From Acidovorax sp. RAC01 (GTDB lineage: Bacteria; Pseudomonadota; Gammaproteobacteria; Burkholderiales; Burkholderiaceae_C): DNA of 64,000 bases. Positions 8,081-19,175 of this stretch are shown piece by piece. Under the pieces are notes generated by a model that was not told the DNA's origin, searched no databases, and was given only the letters and a program-made list of their open reading frames with translations. Location of the stretch: the NCBI RefSeq assembly GCF_001714725.1, contig NZ_CP016447.1:1937001-2001000 (forward strand), read 5' to 3'. Numbering within the stretch: position 1 is the first letter of the stretch; each line of letters begins with the position of its first letter. The translations under genes were made by a program, and so were the position numbers.

Positions 8081-9257
8081 GGTCCCTCTGCACAAATCCC
8101 TGCGCTGTGTGCCTGGACATGGCTGAAGCCCAGACAATAAGGCCATGAAGCAAAGCAGCCTGGGACTGAGCAACACCACCAAGCGCACGCGCAAGCGTGA
8201 ATTCCTTGACTCCATGGAACTGGTGGTGCCCTGGGCTGAACTGGTCTCGCTGATAGAGCCCTACGCACCCGAGTGCGGACGCCGGGGCCAGCAGCCTTTT
8301 TCGGTGCAGATCCTGCTGCGCATCCATTTCATGCAGCAGTGGTTCAAGCTCAGCGACCCAGCCATGGAAGAAGCACTGCACGACGTGCCTGCCTTTCGGG
8401 ACTTTGCCGGCCTGTCTCACTGGGATGAACACATCCCCAGTGAATCGAGCATCTTGCGTTTCAGGCATCTGCTGGAGCGCCACAAGCTGGCCGAACAAAT
8501 ACTCGCTACCGTCAATGCGCTGCTGCAGGCCAAAGGGCTGCAACTCAAAGCGGGCACGGTGGTGGATGCCACGCTCATTGCCGCACCCAGCTCCACCAAG
8601 AATCAAAAGGGCGAGCGCGACCCCGAGATGCACCAAAGCAAGAAGGGCAACCAGTGGTACTTCGGCATGAAGGCCCACATTGGCGTAGATGCGGACTCAG
8701 GCCTGGTGCACAGCGTTCGAGGCACCAGCGGCAATGTGAACGACGTGGTTGAAGCAAACAGTCTGCTGCATGGGCAAGAAACTGATGCCTTTGGTGACGC
8801 GGGCTACCAAGGGGTGGACAGGCGGCCCGATGCCAACAAGAACGTGCGATGGCATGTGGCCATGCGCCCTGGGTTGCGCCGGGCTCTGGACAAGGGCAAC
8901 CCTGTGGGGGTGCTGATCGATCAACTTGAACGCACCAAGGCCAGCATCCGGGCCAGGGTGGAGCACCCGTTCCGAGTGATCAAGCAGCAGTTTGGATATG
9001 TGAAGGTGCGCTACCGTGGGCTCAAGAAGAACACGGCGCAGATCGTCACGCTGTTTGCGCTTTCAAACCTGTGGATGGCAAGGCACAAACTGCTGGCCTG
9101 TCGGGGACAGGTGCGTCTGCAAGGGGCTTAGTGCCCCTGGAAACCGGGCAATTGCCCTCGCGCAGCGCCTGCTGGGCGTGCCCAACTCTCGAAAGCAGGT
9201 GCTGTTTTAGTGCGGCCTCGCTATGGCACAGCCAGAACCGATTGGTGAAGAGGTTCC
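8081..9257 (+). mobile_element. IS5-family insertion sequence, 1177 bp
   Basis: The ends are imperfect 18-bp inverted repeats: GGTCCCTCTGCACAAATC at the left and, read inward on the minus strand, GGAACCTCTTCACCAATC at the right (14 of 18 match). Both sides carry CTAG (8077-8080 and 9258-9261), which fits the 4-bp YTAR-type target duplication of the IS5 group. The length and the single transposase gene are typical of the family. The transposase frame is intact, so the copy may be active. One base of boundary ambiguity remains because the IS end could include the G of CTAG. Confidence 0.88.
8145..9131 (+). CDS. IS5-family DDE transposase
   Basis: The 328-residue protein has the IS5 transposase layout: an N-terminal helical region beginning near FLDSMELVVPW, then a DDE catalytic domain. 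First Asp is in VVDATLIAAPSS, second in FGDAGYQGVDRR, and the Glu is in RVEHPFRVIK within the R-x3-E-x6-K signature. The YFGMKAHIGVDADSG segment is characteristic. The frame is uninterrupted and full length. It lies wholly inside the IS at 8081-9257, leaving about 126 non-coding bases before the right end. Confidence 0.93.
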   Translation: MKQSSLGLSNTTKRTRKREFLDSMELVVPWAELVSLIEPYAPECGRRGQQPFSVQILLRIHFMQQWFKLSDPAMEEALHDVPAFRDFAGLSHWDEHIPSESSILRFRHLLERHKLAEQILATVNALLQAKGLQLKAGTVVDATLIAAPSSTKNQKGERDPEMHQSKKGNQWYFGMKAHIGVDADSGLVHSVRGTSGNVNDVVEANSLLHGQETDAFGDAGYQGVDRRPDANKNVRWHVAMRPGLRRALDKGNPVGVLIDQLERTKASIRARVEHPFRVIKQQFGYVKVRYRGLKKNTAQIVTLFALSNLWMARHKLLACRGQVRLQGA

Positions 9258-9317
9258 CTAGCGCTTGTTCCGTTTGCTATTGCAGCTATTTTTTCAATAG
9301 CAAACAGCACCCCGGCC

Positions 9318-10163
9318 ATGGCGGCGGGCTACACGGGGCCGTTGTTTGACGCCCACCTGCATTACAACGACGAAGCCTGGGACGGCAAGGCCGGCCCGCA
9401 CCCGCCGGCCGATGTGCTGGCCCGCATGAAGGCATCGCAGGTGCGGGGCATTCTGGCCAACTCGCGGCCCAATGCAGGGTCGCTGGCGCTGGCGGGCCTG
9501 CCGCAGATGCGCGAGGCCGGCATCACGGTGGTGCCCTTTGTGCGCCTGTACCGCAACCGCGCCGACTACAGCACCTGGTTTGCCGACGAGACCATTCACA
9601 CCATGGTGCTCGACGAACTGGCCCGCGGCACCCCCGCCGGGCCCTACCGCGGCATTGGCGAATTCCACCTCTACGACAGCGCCAACGCCAACGGCCCCGT
9701 GGCCCAAAAGCTGATGGCCCTGGCCGAGCAGCGCAGCCTGGTGGTGCTGGCCCATGTGGACGACGTGGCCATTGACCTGCTCATGGCCCACACCCCGTCG
9801 CAGGGCCGCAGCATGCAGCTGATCTGGGCCCACACCGGCATCGGCGGCGCGCCGGTGGAGCGGGTGGATGCGCTGATGGCGCGCTACCCCGGCCTGCTGG
9901 GCGAGCTGTCGTACCGGCCCGGGCTGGTGTGCGAAAACGACCAGCTTTGCCCTGCCTGGAGTGCGCTGCTGCTCAAGTACCCCGACCGCTTCGTCATTGG
10001 CTCGGACACCTGGGTCAACCAGCGCTGGCAGTACTACGAAAGCCTGATGCAGGGCTACCGCACCTGGCTGGGCGGCCTGCCGCCCGATGTGGCGCAGAAG
10101 GTCGCCTGGGGCAATGCGGCGCGGCTCTTCGGGCTGCCGGCCCGCGGGCCGTCGGGGCCCTGA
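9318..10163 (+). CDS. Amidohydrolase family protein, residual catalytic domain
   Basis: This is the largest intact frame left from the interrupted gene, 281 residues. It shows the metal-dependent TIM-barrel pattern: DAHLHYN near the N-terminus, RGIGEFHLY mid-barrel, [16 protein letters not shown], and the late Asp in VIGSDTW with a trailing [10 protein letters not shown] helix typical of amidohydrolase-2 proteins. The Met at 9318 is the M of the PAMA cleavage site of the restored signal peptide, not a natural start, and no ribosome site precedes it. If translated at all, the product would stay in the cytoplasm. Confidence 0.75.
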   Translation: MAAGYTGPLFDAHLHYNDEAWDGKAGPHPPADVLARMKASQVRGILANSRPNAGSLALAGLPQMREAGITVVPFVRLYRNRADYSTWFADETIHTMVLDELARGTPAGPYRGIGEFHLYDSANANGPVAQKLMALAEQRSLVVLAHVDDVAIDLLMAHTPSQGRSMQLIWAHTGIGGAPVERVDALMARYPGLLGELSYRPGLVCENDQLCPAWSALLLKYPDRFVIGSDTWVNQRWQYYESLMQGYRTWLGGLPPDVAQKVAWGNAARLFGLPARGPSGP

Positions 10164-10266
10164 GCGCCGTTTGGCACCGGCGGCACCTGTCGCACCGGGC
10201 GCGTCGCGTGCGCTGAGGGTCCACCAGGGCTGATCAGGGTCGCCCTGGCCGTGCCGGCAGAGGGCC

Positions 10267-11811
10267 TCAGGCCAGCTTGAAGCGGTTCACGCTCTCGGCC
10301 AGCGAGACGGCCTGTTCGCGCAGGTTTTCGGCGGCAGCGGCGGATTCTTCCACCAGCGATGCGTTTTGCTGCGTCATGCGGTCGAGCTCGGCCACGGCCA
10401 CGTTCACCTGCGAGATGCCATTGCTCTGCTCGCCGGTGGCGTGCGTGATTTCCTGGATCAGTGTCTGCACCTCGTGCACGCTGCTGACCACGCGGGCCAT
10501 GGTGCCGCCCGCCTCGGCCACCTGGGCCGAGCCCGCTTCCACGCGCTCGACCGACGCCTGGATCAGCGTCTTGATCTCGCGCGCCGCCCCGGCGCTGCGG
10601 CTGGCCAGGTTGCGCACCTCGGTGGCCACCACGGCAAAACCACGTCCCTGCTCGCCGGCACGGGCGGCTTCCACCGCAGCGTTCAGCGCCAGGATGTTGG
10701 TCTGGAAGGCAATGCCGTCAATCACGCCGATGATGTCGGCAATCTGGCGCGACGACTCGGTGATGCCGTTCATGGTGTCCACCACGCGGGCCACGGCTTC
10801 GCCGCCCTGGGCCGCCACGGCGCTGGCCTGGTCGGCGCGCTCGGCAGCCTTGCGGGCGGCCTCGGCGTTGTGGGCCACCGAGCCGGTCAGCTCTTCCATG
10901 CTGGCGGCGGTTTCTTCCAGGTTGGCGGCGGTGCTTTCGGTGCGGCTGCTCAGGTCCATGTTGCCGCTGGCGATCTGCTCGCTGGCCTGGGCCAGCTGTT
11001 CGGTGGCGCTGTGCACGGTCTGCAGCGTGTCCTGCAGGTTATGGCTCATGTCCTTCATGGCCTGCAGCAGGTGGCTGATCTCGTCAGTGCCCTTGATCGT
11101 GATCTTCTGCGACAGGTCCCGCTGCGCAATGGCCTGGGCCACGCGGATGGCCTTGTTCAGCCCCTTGGTCACCGTGCGGTACACGTTGCGCACCAGCAGC
11201 AGGTTGATGGCCAGCGCCATCACCACCACGGCAGCGGTGCGCCACACGCTGGCCAGAAACTGCGCCCGCAGGTCGTCGGCATACACGCCCGAGCCCAGCA
11301 CCCAGCCCCAGGGCGCAAAGCCCTTCACGTATGAGATCTTGGGCGCGGGCTTGTCCTGGCCCGGCTTGGGCCACTGGTATTCCACCAGGCCGCCGCCGTC
11401 GCTTTTCTGCGCGCGCTGGGCAAACATCACGAAGATGGCCTTGCCATCGGGGTCCTTGATGCCCGAGCCGTCCTTGCCATTGAGGTCGGGGCGGAAGGGG
11501 TGCATGACCACGCGGGCGTTCATGTCCTGCAGCCAGAAGTATTCGTTGCCCGAGTAGCGCACCGTCTGCAGCGCCTGGTGTGCCATCTGCTGGGCTTCTT
11601 CGCGGGTGTGGCGCCCTGACGTTTCCAGCTGGTGGGCCCAGGTCAGGACCGAGTGGCCCACTTCCACCGTCTGGCGCACGGCGGTCTCGCGGTCGCGGCG
11701 GTTGTCCTGGTACTGGCTCAGCAGCATGTACGCCGAAACGGCAATGAGGATCAGGGTGCTCACGGCAGCCATCAGCCGGAGCTTTCCGACGATAGAAATG
11801 CTTTTATTCAT
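10267..11811 (-). CDS. Methyl-accepting chemotaxis protein with Cache sensor
   Basis: The 514-residue chemoreceptor has a membrane helix at about 7-28, a periplasmic single-Cache domain (YFWLQDMNARVVMHPFRPDLNGKDGSGIKDPDG region, with GWVLGSGVYADD at its end), a second helix near 190-210, a HAMP segment and a C-terminal signalling domain. The hairpin tip GIAFQTNILALNAAVEAARAGEQGRGFAVVA is intact. The ligand is unknown; this Cache type often binds small organic acids. The protein ends RFKLA with no CheR-tethering pentapeptide. No che genes are adjacent, so it is an orphan receptor. The start at 11811 is fixed by the first membrane helix. Confidence 0.93.
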   Translation of the reverse strand: MNKSISIVGKLRLMAAVSTLILIAVSAYMLLSQYQDNRRDRETAVRQTVEVGHSVLTWAHQLETSGRHTREEAQQMAHQALQTVRYSGNEYFWLQDMNARVVMHPFRPDLNGKDGSGIKDPDGKAIFVMFAQRAQKSDGGGLVEYQWPKPGQDKPAPKISYVKGFAPWGWVLGSGVYADDLRAQFLASVWRTAAVVVMALAINLLLVRNVYRTVTKGLNKAIRVAQAIAQRDLSQKITIKGTDEISHLLQAMKDMSHNLQDTLQTVHSATEQLAQASEQIASGNMDLSSRTESTAANLEETAASMEELTGSVAHNAEAARKAAERADQASAVAAQGGEAVARVVDTMNGITESSRQIADIIGVIDGIAFQTNILALNAAVEAARAGEQGRGFAVVATEVRNLASRSAGAAREIKTLIQASVERVEAGSAQVAEAGGTMARVVSSVHEVQTLIQEITHATGEQSNGISQVNVAVAELDRMTQQNASLVEESAAAAENLREQAVSLAESVNRFKLA

Positions 11812-12344
11812 GGTGCTGTCAAACAGTGAATTCGATGTGCCCACCCACGCAATTCAACGTTGGCGGCGGCGTTGCGGTGGCCCTGCCCGGCGGGGCGGGT
11901 GCTGATGGCATCCCGGAAATGCTTGAGGCGGGTGTATCCGGAAGACGGATGCCTGCTGTGCAAGGGGGTGGGGATGCGCTATCAGATGGATGAAATTGTA
12001 AATGATATTTATGATTTATGGGTAGTCATAAATATCATTTTCTGTTTTGTTGTAGTGCAGCATCGTTGTCTCCTCCAAGGGGCACGCCCCTCTATGCCCC
12101 GAAGTGGTGCGAACGCATGGTGGGGTGGGTTACAAATGTAACGAACGCGCCTTACCGGTTCTTGACCCATGTCAACGTGTGCCCAACCTTGGGGCGAAGG
12201 GGCACGGGCATGAGGCCTGGCGGCAGGTCAGGCGTTCGCGGCAGGGCCTGGGTGGATCGGGGGGGCGCGCGGGGTGCCGGCGCGCGCGCACGCCGGACCA
12301 GGGGTTGGCCCCCGGGGCGGCGAGGCAGTCCGGCCGTCAGGTGG
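11812..12344. other. 533-base intergenic region with an AT-rich operator-like dyad
   Basis: Between the chemoreceptor start and the CorA stop there is no supportable gene. The stretch 11985-12060 is much richer in A+T than its surroundings and contains the perfect 15-bp inverted repeat at 12000-12040. A short GGGGC/GCCCC hairpin lies near 12078-12091. The rest is GC-rich without a clear feature. The chemoreceptor promoter should lie here. Confidence 0.6.
12000..12040. promoter_or_regulatory. Perfect 15-bp inverted repeat, operator-like
   Basis: AAATGATATTTATGA at 12000-12014 is mirrored exactly at 12026-12040 across 11 bases. It is an island of low GC about 190 bases upstream of the chemoreceptor gene. 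The AT-rich palindromic form resembles sites of Rrf2, Fur or TetR-type repressors, but I cannot assign one. Confidence 0.6.
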
Positions 12345-13526
12345 TCAGGTGCCGGTGCGTGCCAGATAGCGCTTGCGCCAGAAAAGCGCCACCAGACCCA
12401 CGGCGATGGCGATCATGGCCCCCACCGCCCACCAGAAGCCGTCCTGCATGTGGATGAGTGGCAGGAATTCGAAGTTCATGCCGAAGATGCCCGCAATCAG
12501 GTTCAGCGGCAGGAACACGGCGGTCAGCGCGGTCAGGGTGCGCATGATGTCGTTGGTGCGGTTGCTCTGTACGCTGAAGTGCATCTGCACGGCAGTCTCG
12601 GTGCTTTGCTCCAGCCGGCGTACGTGGTGCACCACGCGCTCGATGTGTTCGAGCACGTCGCGGCTGCGCACCTTGAGCAAATCCAGCTCGCGCAGGCCCG
12701 CTGGTGTCTCGGGCTGGGGCCAGGTCTCCAGCGCGTCGATCCAGTCCTGCACGGCGCTGCGCTGGTCTTCGCAGGTTTCGTCCAGCGCGTGCAGCGAAAG
12801 CCGTGCCTCCAGCAGGGACGACCAGTTCACATAGCGTGCACGGGGCTTGAGCAGCTCGGTCTGCCAGTGGTCAAGCTGGCGCGTGAGTTCGCGGCGCAGC
12901 TCCAGGTAGCTGTCGACCATGAGGTTGACCACGCGCAGCATCAGGTCGGCCGGGCTGGTGGGCAGGCGGCTGCCGGCTACCGGGCTGGGGCGGCCTTCGC
13001 GCACGTCGCCGTGGGCGGTGCTGGGCACGGCGGCCAGCAGGCGCGTGGCATACGTGTCGCGCACCAGGCAGTCGGGCGGGTGCACGGTGAGCAGCACGCG
13101 GTCGAACACCGCAAAGCCGACCGGGCTGGTGTCGATGCGGCGCAGCACGGGCGGGCCGCTGCGCCGGGCAGGGGCGGGCGCCGGGGTGGCGCTGCCCTGC
13201 GTGGGGCCGGCGGCTGTGGCGGACGTACTTGGCAGGACATCGGCGGGCTGGTCGCCGTTGCCCGTGCCCAGCCGCCGGAACACCAGCAGGTCGTACTGCG
13301 AGGTGTAGTCGTAGTGCGACGGCAGCTGGGCGTTGAGCAGGTCAGACACATGCAGGTCCACCAGCTGCAGGCCGGTGAGCAGTTGCAGGTGCTGCTGGAT
13401 CTCGGCCAGCCGCAGCTGGAAGGCGGGGCGCGCGCAGGCGATCCACACAAAGCCCTGTTCGGGCAGCTGGTGGGGCAGGGCGGTCAGCTCGTGCACGCCG
13501 CTGCCGTGGATGTGAAAGATGCGCAT
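12345..13526 (-). CDS. CorA family divalent cation transporter
   Basis: The 393-residue protein has a long cytoplasmic N-terminal domain, extended coiled-coil-like helices (LELRRELTRQLDHWQTELL onward) and two C-terminal membrane helices. The CorA signature FGMNF follows the first membrane helix (TALTAVFLPLNLIAGI), then a short loop and a second helix ending in a basic tail (FWRKRYLART). CorA relatives carry Mg2+, Co2+, Ni2+ or Zn2+; the substrate cannot be told from sequence. A Pro/Ala-rich insert (TPAPAPARRSG) interrupts the N-terminal domain. The start at 13526 is the family start; the upstream in-frame extension would lie in a repeat. Confidence 0.88.
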   Translation of the reverse strand: MRIFHIHGSGVHELTALPHQLPEQGFVWIACARPAFQLRLAEIQQHLQLLTGLQLVDLHVSDLLNAQLPSHYDYTSQYDLLVFRRLGTGNGDQPADVLPSTSATAAGPTQGSATPAPAPARRSGPPVLRRIDTSPVGFAVFDRVLLTVHPPDCLVRDTYATRLLAAVPSTAHGDVREGRPSPVAGSRLPTSPADLMLRVVNLMVDSYLELRRELTRQLDHWQTELLKPRARYVNWSSLLEARLSLHALDETCEDQRSAVQDWIDALETWPQPETPAGLRELDLLKVRSRDVLEHIERVVHHVRRLEQSTETAVQMHFSVQSNRTNDIMRTLTALTAVFLPLNLIAGIFGMNFEFLPLIHMQDGFWWAVGAMIAIAVGLVALFWRKRYLARTGT

Positions 13527-13558
13527 GGGCGCGGCGTGGCCTCCGGGAAGGTGATTCA

Positions 13559-16296
<2,738 letters not shown>

Positions 16297-16375
16297 ACCG
16301 CCCGGGTTCCTTGGCGCCCCCCCCTTGGCAGTGCGCCGCACGGGGTTCCCGGGGGCGGCTTCGTAGAATGACGGC

Positions 16376-16723
16376 ATGAGCGACCAATCGACTGCCCCCG
16401 GCTACTACCAGCGCCACATCTTCTTTTGCCTGAACGAGCGCAGCAACGGCGACGACAGCTGTGCCCACCACAACGCCCAGGCGGGTTTTGACCGCTGCAA
16501 GGCGCAGGTCAAGGCGGCCGGCCTGGCCGGCGCCGGCAAGGTCCGCGTGAACAAGGCCGGTTGCCTGGACCGCTGCGCCGCCGGCCCCGTGGCCGTGGTG
16601 TACCCCGAGGGCACCTGGTACACCTACGTGGACGCGGCCGACATCGACGAAATCGTGGAATCGCACCTCAAGAACGGCCAGGTCGTCGAGCGCCTGGTGA
16701 CCCCGCCGGAACTCGGCCGCTGA
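16376..16723 (+). CDS. Thioredoxin-like [2Fe-2S] ferredoxin
   Basis: The 115-residue protein has the four cysteines of the thioredoxin-fold [2Fe-2S] ferredoxins: one in HIFFCLNERSNGDDSC (first pair, eleven apart) and a pair in KAGCLDRCAAGPVAVVYPEG. It is an electron carrier in the cytoplasm; the partner is not evident. The fold and ligand spacing match the Shethna/AaFd-like family. It precedes the alpha/beta hydrolase gene, with a repeat copy between them. Confidence 0.88.
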   Translation: MSDQSTAPGYYQRHIFFCLNERSNGDDSCAHHNAQAGFDRCKAQVKAAGLAGAGKVRVNKAGCLDRCAAGPVAVVYPEGTWYTYVDAADIDEIVESHLKNGQVVERLVTPPELGR

Positions 16724-16819
16724 GCGCGCGTCCATCGGCCGGAGCCCGTGCCCATGGCGTGGCCCGCACCCTGCAACCATGGCGTGTCTGAGCGGCCCGG
16801 AACCATCGGGCACCGGGCA

Positions 16820-16886
16820 TTTATTGGTCTTTTCGGCTTTCAGCGCTTGTATTTATTGCACTGTCAGCTATAAATAATATAGCAAT
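16820..16886. repeat. Dispersed ~65-bp repeat, copy 4
   Basis: GGCTTTCAGCGCTTG followed by TCAGCTATAAATAATATAGC matches the family core. The palindrome ends only 3-4 bases before the GTG start of the next gene, so the repeat forms most of its 5' leader and no ribosome site is visible. Confidence 0.75.
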
Positions 16887-16889
16887 ACC

Positions 16890-17540
16890 GTGAACGCCCA
16901 AACTGAACGTCTCACCTTGCAAGGCCCTGCAGGCGCCATTGAGGCAGTGCGCGACGCCGCCGCTACGGCTGATGGCGCTGCGCCGCGTGGCGTTGCCGTC
17001 ATCGCCCATCCCCACCCGCTGTTTGGCGGCACCATGGACAACAAGGTCGTGCAGACGCTGGCGCGCGCCTTTGTGCAGTGCGGCTGGACGGCGGTGCGCT
17101 TCAACTTTCGTGGGGTGGGCGGCACGGCGGGCACGCACGACGAAGGCCGTGGCGAGCGCGACGACCTGCTGGCCGTGGTGGAGCAGGTGGCACCGGCGGC
17201 AGGGGGCCAGCGCATTGCATTGGCAGGCTTTTCTTTCGGCGCTTTCGTCACCAGCCACGCGCTGGCCGAGCTGTGGCCGCGGGGCCGCATCGACCAGGCT
17301 GTGCTGGTGGGTACCGCGGCCAGCCGCTTCACGGTGGCCCCGGTCCCGCCCGAAGCCCATGCGCGCACCCTGGTGCTGCACGGCGAGGCCGACGACACCG
17401 TGCCGCTGGCATCGGTGATGGACTGGGCCCGGCCCCAGATACTGCCCGTCACAGTCATACCGGCCGTAGGGCATTTCTTTCACGGACAATTGCCGCTTTT
17501 GAAAAGCTTGGTGGTACGCCACCTGCAGTCCGGCGCCTGA
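16890..17540 (+). CDS. Alpha/beta hydrolase
   Basis: The 216-residue hydrolase has the oxyanion-hole segment AHPHPLFGGTMDNKV, nucleophile Ser in GFSFGAFV, an acid residue in HGEADDTVP and the catalytic His in AVGHFFHG. The family (COG2945-like) comprises serine hydrolases of unknown substrate. The GTG start at 16890 is the only plausible one, and it sits directly after a repeat copy with no Shine-Dalgarno sequence. The dacA-like gene follows after about 140 bases. Confidence 0.85.
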   Translation: MNAQTERLTLQGPAGAIEAVRDAAATADGAAPRGVAVIAHPHPLFGGTMDNKVVQTLARAFVQCGWTAVRFNFRGVGGTAGTHDEGRGERDDLLAVVEQVAPAAGGQRIALAGFSFGAFVTSHALAELWPRGRIDQAVLVGTAASRFTVAPVPPEAHARTLVLHGEADDTVPLASVMDWARPQILPVTVIPAVGHFFHGQLPLLKSLVVRHLQSGA

Positions 17541-17683
17541 CGGGCTGTGCGCCGCGGGCTCCGCGCTGCACGGCCTTGCCGGGCCGTCTGCGCATCTGGC
17601 GCGCGCCGGTAGCGCGCACCGCCGCCAGCCACCTCGGCCTCACGTCCTTCTTCATCCCGAGCCTTTTCCGTCCTTATCTGCCC

Positions 17684-18853
17684 ATGAAACGAATCCTGTC
17701 TGCGCTGCGATCCCTTGCTGTCTTTGCTGCCGTGGCCCCGGCCGCCTTCGGCGTGCATGCCCAGGCGCCCCAGCCCCCCGAGATTGCCGCCCGCACCTAC
17801 ATGCTGGTCGATGTGACCGCCAACCAGGTCCTGGCCGCCAAGGACATCGATGCCCCGGTCGAGCAGGCTTCGCTCACCAAGCTCATGACGGGCTATCTGG
17901 TGTTTGACGCCCTGCGCGCCAAGAAAATCGCCCTCGACCAGAAGCTTCCCGTGAGCGTGCGCGCCTGGAAGATGCCTGGCTCGCGCATGTTCATCGACCC
18001 CAAGATGCAGGTGCCGGTGGAGGACCTCATCAAGGGCATGATCGTGCAGTCGGGCAACGACGCCACCGTGGCGCTGGCCGAAGGCGTAGGCGGCACGTAC
18101 GAGAACTTCGTCAAGCTCATGAACGACCAGGCCAAGGCCCTGGGCATGAACGGCACCAGCTACAAGAACCCCGAAGGCCTCACGGAACCCGGCCACCTGA
18201 CCACGGCGCGGGACCTGAGCGTGCTGGCCACGCGGCTGATGAAGGACTTTCCGGAGTACATGCACTACTACGCTACCAAGCAGTACAGCTACCCCGGCAC
18301 CCCGGCGTCCAACGGCGGCAACCGCAACTCGCTGCTGTTCCGCGACCCCACGGTGGACGGCCTCAAGACCGGCCACACGGCCGCCGCCGGCTATTGCCTG
18401 GTGGCCACGTCCAAGCGGGACTTCCCCGGCGTGGGCCAGCGCCGCCTGCTGTCCATCGTCCTGGGTGCTGCCAGCGAAAACGCGCGCGCCAACGAAAGCC
18501 AGAAGCTCCTGAACTGGGGCTACACCGCGTTCGAGGCCGTCAAGCTGTTTGACGCCGGCCAGGCCGTATCGACCCCCGCCGTGTGGAAGGGCACCGAAAA
18601 CACGCTCAAGATCGGTCGCCCCGAAGCCATCGTGGTCACCGTGCCCGCCGGCAGCGCCGGCAAGATCAAGACCGAAATCGCCCGCCCCGACCCGCTGGTG
18701 GCGCCGTTCATCAAGGGCCAGCCGGTGGGCACGCTCAAGGTGGTGCTGGGCGATCAGGCCCTGGCCGAAGTGCCTCTGGTGGCGCTCGATGCCGTCGCGC
18801 AGGCGGGCATCATGGGCCGCGCCTGGGATGCGATCCGTCTGTGGATCAAATAG
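17684..18853 (+). CDS. dacA: D-alanyl-D-alanine carboxypeptidase (PBP5/6 type)
   Basis: The 389-residue protein trims the terminal D-Ala from peptidoglycan pentapeptides at the periplasmic face. A signal peptide ends at about residue 26 (FGVHA). The penicillin-binding motifs are intact: S63-L-T-K66, S123-G-N125 and K228-T-G230. A beta-rich C-terminal domain and a final amphipathic segment (GRAWDAIRLWIK) for membrane anchoring follow, as in PBP5. The start at 17684 is chosen because the signal peptide begins there; upstream sequence is in frame but overlaps the hydrolase gene. Confidence 0.93.
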   Translation: MKRILSALRSLAVFAAVAPAAFGVHAQAPQPPEIAARTYMLVDVTANQVLAAKDIDAPVEQASLTKLMTGYLVFDALRAKKIALDQKLPVSVRAWKMPGSRMFIDPKMQVPVEDLIKGMIVQSGNDATVALAEGVGGTYENFVKLMNDQAKALGMNGTSYKNPEGLTEPGHLTTARDLSVLATRLMKDFPEYMHYYATKQYSYPGTPASNGGNRNSLLFRDPTVDGLKTGHTAAAGYCLVATSKRDFPGVGQRRLLSIVLGAASENARANESQKLLNWGYTAFEAVKLFDAGQAVSTPAVWKGTENTLKIGRPEAIVVTVPAGSAGKIKTEIARPDPLVAPFIKGQPVGTLKVVLGDQALAEVPLVALDAVAQAGIMGRAWDAIRLWIK

Positions 18854-18860
18854 GGTGCAA

Positions 18861-18957
18861 CCCCCTGAGGCGCCTTCGCGCCTTCACCCTTCTCTCGAAT
18901 GGCTGCGCCATTCGGGAAGGGGGACGCAGCCAGTGCGGCGGGGCGGCCCTTGCACGG
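18861..18957. repeat. GC-rich dispersed repeat (family 2), copy at str operon
   Basis: CCCCCTGAGGCGCC ... CTTCTCTCGAATGGCTGCGC ... GGGAAGGGGGACGC ... GGCGGGGCGGCCCTTGC aligns along its length with 32119-32218. It lies directly after the dacA stop and may act as its terminator, since the CCCCC and GGGGG blocks can pair. Confidence 0.65.
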
Positions 18958-19048
18958 CTGCTCTCGCATTTGCCTCGCGCTTTCGACGGTCGTAGGCAAT
19001 GGCGGGTACATGCCATGCATAGCGGGGAGGGTGGTGAGAACAGTGCGC

Positions 19049-19077
19049 TTGCCCGTTTTGGCGCTTGCTGCTACATT
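19049..19077 (+). promoter_or_regulatory. Sigma-70 promoter for the str operon
   Basis: TTGCCC (19049-19054) and TACATT (19072-19077) are separated by 17 bases. This predicts a start near 19085 and an untranslated leader of about 90 bases before rpsL. It would drive rpsL-rpsG-fusA-tuf and beyond. Confidence 0.65.
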
Positions 19078-19175
19078 AGAAGGCTTTTCGGAATTTCCGA
19101 AGGGATTCACGTTTTCGCTTTTCACGAAGCGCACTGCTTTTCACGAAAGCAAATTCACGTTTAGGGACGTAATTC

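Larger units (their letters stand above)
8056..9305. repeat. Dispersed ~65-bp repeat, copy 2, split by the IS
   Basis: Joining 8056-8080 to 9262-9305 gives TTTTTCAAGCG..AGCCCTCTAGCGCTTGTTCC..GCTATTGCAGCTATTTTTTC..ATAGCAAAC. The blocks align closely with the copy at 53472-53538 (TTTTGAAGCG..AGCCTCTAGGGCATGTTCC..AGCTATAAATAATATAGCAA). Here the repeat is read as codons for the signal peptide of the amidohydrolase, and the IS target CTAG is the CTAG of the repeat core. Confidence 0.65.
8038..10163 (+). pseudogene. Exported amidohydrolase gene split by an IS5-family element
   Basis: An ATG at 8038, preceded by GAAGGA at a 7-base spacing, opens a frame that reads 14 codons to CTAG at 8077-8080. 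There the IS begins. After the IS and a second CTAG (9258-9261) the same frame continues to the stop at 10163. Removing 8081-9261 gives 945 nt, exactly 315 codons. The joined N-terminus has a basic start (RFFKR), a hydrophobic core ([15 protein letters not shown]) and a PAMA cleavage site immediately before the amidohydrolase domain, a classic Sec signal peptide. The insertion removes that signal from the enzyme. As it stands, translation from 8038 would stop inside the IS at 8148. Confidence 0.85.
18854..19175. other. Intergenic region before the str operon
   Basis: The 322 bases hold a family-2 repeat (18861-18957), a strong promoter (19049-19077) and a leader of about 90 bases before rpsL. 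The leader has TTTTCACGAAGCG and TTTTCACGAAAGC as near-direct repeats (19119-19152). No gene is supported. Confidence 0.65.
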
